Source: Zhuqueibacter pondensis
GTDB taxonomy: Bacteria; Zhuqueibacterota; Zhuqueibacteria; Zhuqueibacterales; Zhuqueibacteraceae
DNA: 64,000 nucleotides
Assembly (NCBI GenBank): GCA_034505955.1
Contig: JAPDQK010000015.1
Coordinates: forward strand, 1-64,000
Reading direction: 5' to 3'
This document shows positions 62,880 through 64,000 of this stretch, in pieces. Numbering within the stretch: position 1 is the first letter of the stretch; every line of letters starts with the position of its first letter. The notes beneath the pieces are model-generated. The model worked only from the letters and a program-made list of their open reading frames with translations, searched no databases and had not been told where the DNA came from. Position numbers and translations under genes: made by a program.

Positions 62880-64000
62880 TCACTTTGTTTCTTTCATTCC
62901 AAAGTGCTGTATCAATCGGGCAATTTTCTTCCTGGCTTTTGCGACGACACTTTTGGCATCTCCAGACAATTCGCAATACAGCGCAACCACACGCTTGGGG
63001 CGCCACACCAGCAGCACACCGACATAAACCGCGGAACCGACCACGGTCAGGAGAATCAACATGGGCAGCGAATGCGGGCCGATGCGGCCACCGAGTGTGA
63101 AATTCACTCCCCACATCGCCAAAGCCATGGCCGCGCTGCTGACCATGGCCGGCCATTGCGGAGCAAAATACGCACGCCAGCCAATCAGGCTCACCCGGCG
63201 CAACAGGTTGACCATCAGCACCATGACAATAATTGACGAGATCGTCACCGCGGCGGAGACCCCATTGATGCCCCAGCGGACGCCGATGAAAACCGCGATC
63301 GCCAGAATGACAAACTCCAGCGCCCGGCGAAAGGCCGAGTAGCGAACAAATCCGCTGGTGGTGATCACGGAATTCAAAAACGGATCGAGTGAGCGCAGGA
63401 TGCCGGCGACACACATGATTTGCAAACAGGCAATGCTGGGCGCCCATTTGGCACCCATCGCCACATGCACAAATGCCGGCGCCGCCATCAACATGCCGAC
63501 CTGTATCGGATACGCCACCAATGACACGGAGAGCACCAATTTCTCGAAACCATTCTTGATCTTCTCCGGTTGGTTCTGCACTTTGGCAAAGGCCGGAAAG
63601 ACCACGACATTCAGGGCCCGGGTGATGCGCCGGCGCGGCAATTTCATCAACTCGAAGGCCTTGGCATAAAAACCAAGTTGCTGGGCATCAAGCACGCGTC
63701 CGATGATCAAGTAATCAACATTATCCGAAAAGTAGCGAAACAGATTGCGCAGAAAAACCCAGGTGCCATAACCAAAAAGTTCCTTGCGCGCTTCACGATC
63801 ATACTGCAGGCGTGGCCGCCAGCCGGTGATTTGAATGGCACGAAGCGCTGAAATGATTTCACCGCAAAATTCCCCAAGCACCAGACTCCACACGCCAAAA
63901 CCGAGGGCGGCAAAGATGATGGCGGTGATCATCTGCACATTACGGTCAATGGCCATCACCTGCGAAAATGCCTTGAAATTCATGCTGCGCTGCAGGATGG
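62880..64000 (-). CDS. polysaccharide flippase (Wzx/WzxC-like), partial at the window end
   Basis: At least 372 codons are visible and the reading frame runs into the window end, so the start is missing. Repeated transmembrane helices and a central segment (FGYGTWVFLRNLFRYFSDNV, then DYLIIGRVLDAQQLGFYAKA) match the WzxC/MATE-like family that moves lipid-linked sugars across the inner membrane. It is the first visible gene of the polysaccharide locus. A Met at 63983 is unlikely to be the true start, since family sequence (ILQRS) continues upstream. Confidence 0.85.
   Translation of the reverse strand, partial: ILQRSMNFKAFSQVMAIDRNVQMITAIIFAALGFGVWSLVLGEFCGEIISALRAIQITGWRPRLQYDREARKELFGYGTWVFLRNLFRYFSDNVDYLIIGRVLDAQQLGFYAKAFELMKLPRRRITRALNVVVFPAFAKVQNQPEKIKNGFEKLVLSVSLVAYPIQVGMLMAAPAFVHVAMGAKWAPSIACLQIMCVAGILRSLDPFLNSVITTSGFVRYSAFRRALEFVILAIAVFIGVRWGINGVSAAVTISSIIVMVLMVNLLRRVSLIGWRAYFAPQWPAMVSSAAMALAMWGVNFTLGGRIGPHSLPMLILLTVVGSAVYVGVLLVWRPKRVVALYCELSGDAKSVVAKARKKIARLIQHFGMKETK

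Noticed and set aside
1..64000. tRNA, rRNA, CRISPR arrays and prophage
   Set aside because: I found no tRNA T-loop pattern in a plausible setting, no rRNA, no regularly spaced repeats and no phage structural or integrase genes. HEPN proteins here are not linked to cas genes.

Overview
The window looks like a chromosome segment of an uncultured bacterium of the FCB group, of moderate GC. This is inferred from protein style alone. The window has two PorV/PorQ-like outer-membrane proteins, several FlgD-like C-terminal sorting domains of the type IX secretion kind, DUF5916 and amidohydrolase families, a GldD/Gld-free T9SS-like repertoire, and TTG start codons behind strong Shine-Dalgarno sites. 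A KSB1/Calditrichota-like lineage would fit, but no rRNA is present to test it.

Layout. 257-9975 (+): a Lon-type AAA+ protease, a SemiSWEET transporter, two secreted amidohydrolase-family proteins (three domains, only one with an intact HxH metal site) and a DUF5916 outer-membrane barrel. 10117-23894 (-): a core block of nadD, bamD, an unknown secreted protein, a PorV-like protein, lnt, a Gfo/Idh oxidoreductase, ruvX, an acidic-tailed HU, rel, dnaB, coaBC, rpoZ, gmk and yicC. 24322-33777 (-): a second PorV-like protein, mutS, a retropepsin-like protease, xseB-xseA, an S1/P1-nuclease-like protein, a hybrid REC-PAS-GAF histidine kinase, and a 31-codon bS22/COX24-like ribosomal gene. 33815-45588 (-): a tandemly duplicated HEPN cassette, a second HU, sppA, a secreted metalloprotease, der, heme oxygenase, a vapBC pair inserted at the 3' end of a DUF512 radical-SAM gene, an aromatic amino-acid decarboxylase and a two-gene hypothetical pair.

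45835-50396 is an unstable stretch. A secreted beta-lactamase-family hydrolase is followed by a long inverted repeat, a decayed IS3 element with recognisable ends, and remnants of a sorting-domain protein and of a zinc-ribbon protein. 50397-64000 (-) is a cell-surface polysaccharide locus: flippase (cut by the window end), a thymidylate-kinase-like P-loop protein, an APH-like kinase, an O-antigen ligase, a heparinase-like lyase, an acyl carrier protein, a LarA-like protein, an AMP-forming ligase, UDP-GlcNAc 2-epimerase and a secreted protein. A HEPN-MNT pair sits inside it on the other strand.

The most unusual items are the ACP/LarA-like/AMP-ligase trio inside the polysaccharide locus, the HEPN cassette duplication with a near-identical tract ending abruptly inside a gene, the vapBC insertion bracketed by a duplicated gene end, and a small dispersed imperfect palindrome (best copy ACAGACGCAGTCTGT) scattered through intergenic DNA.
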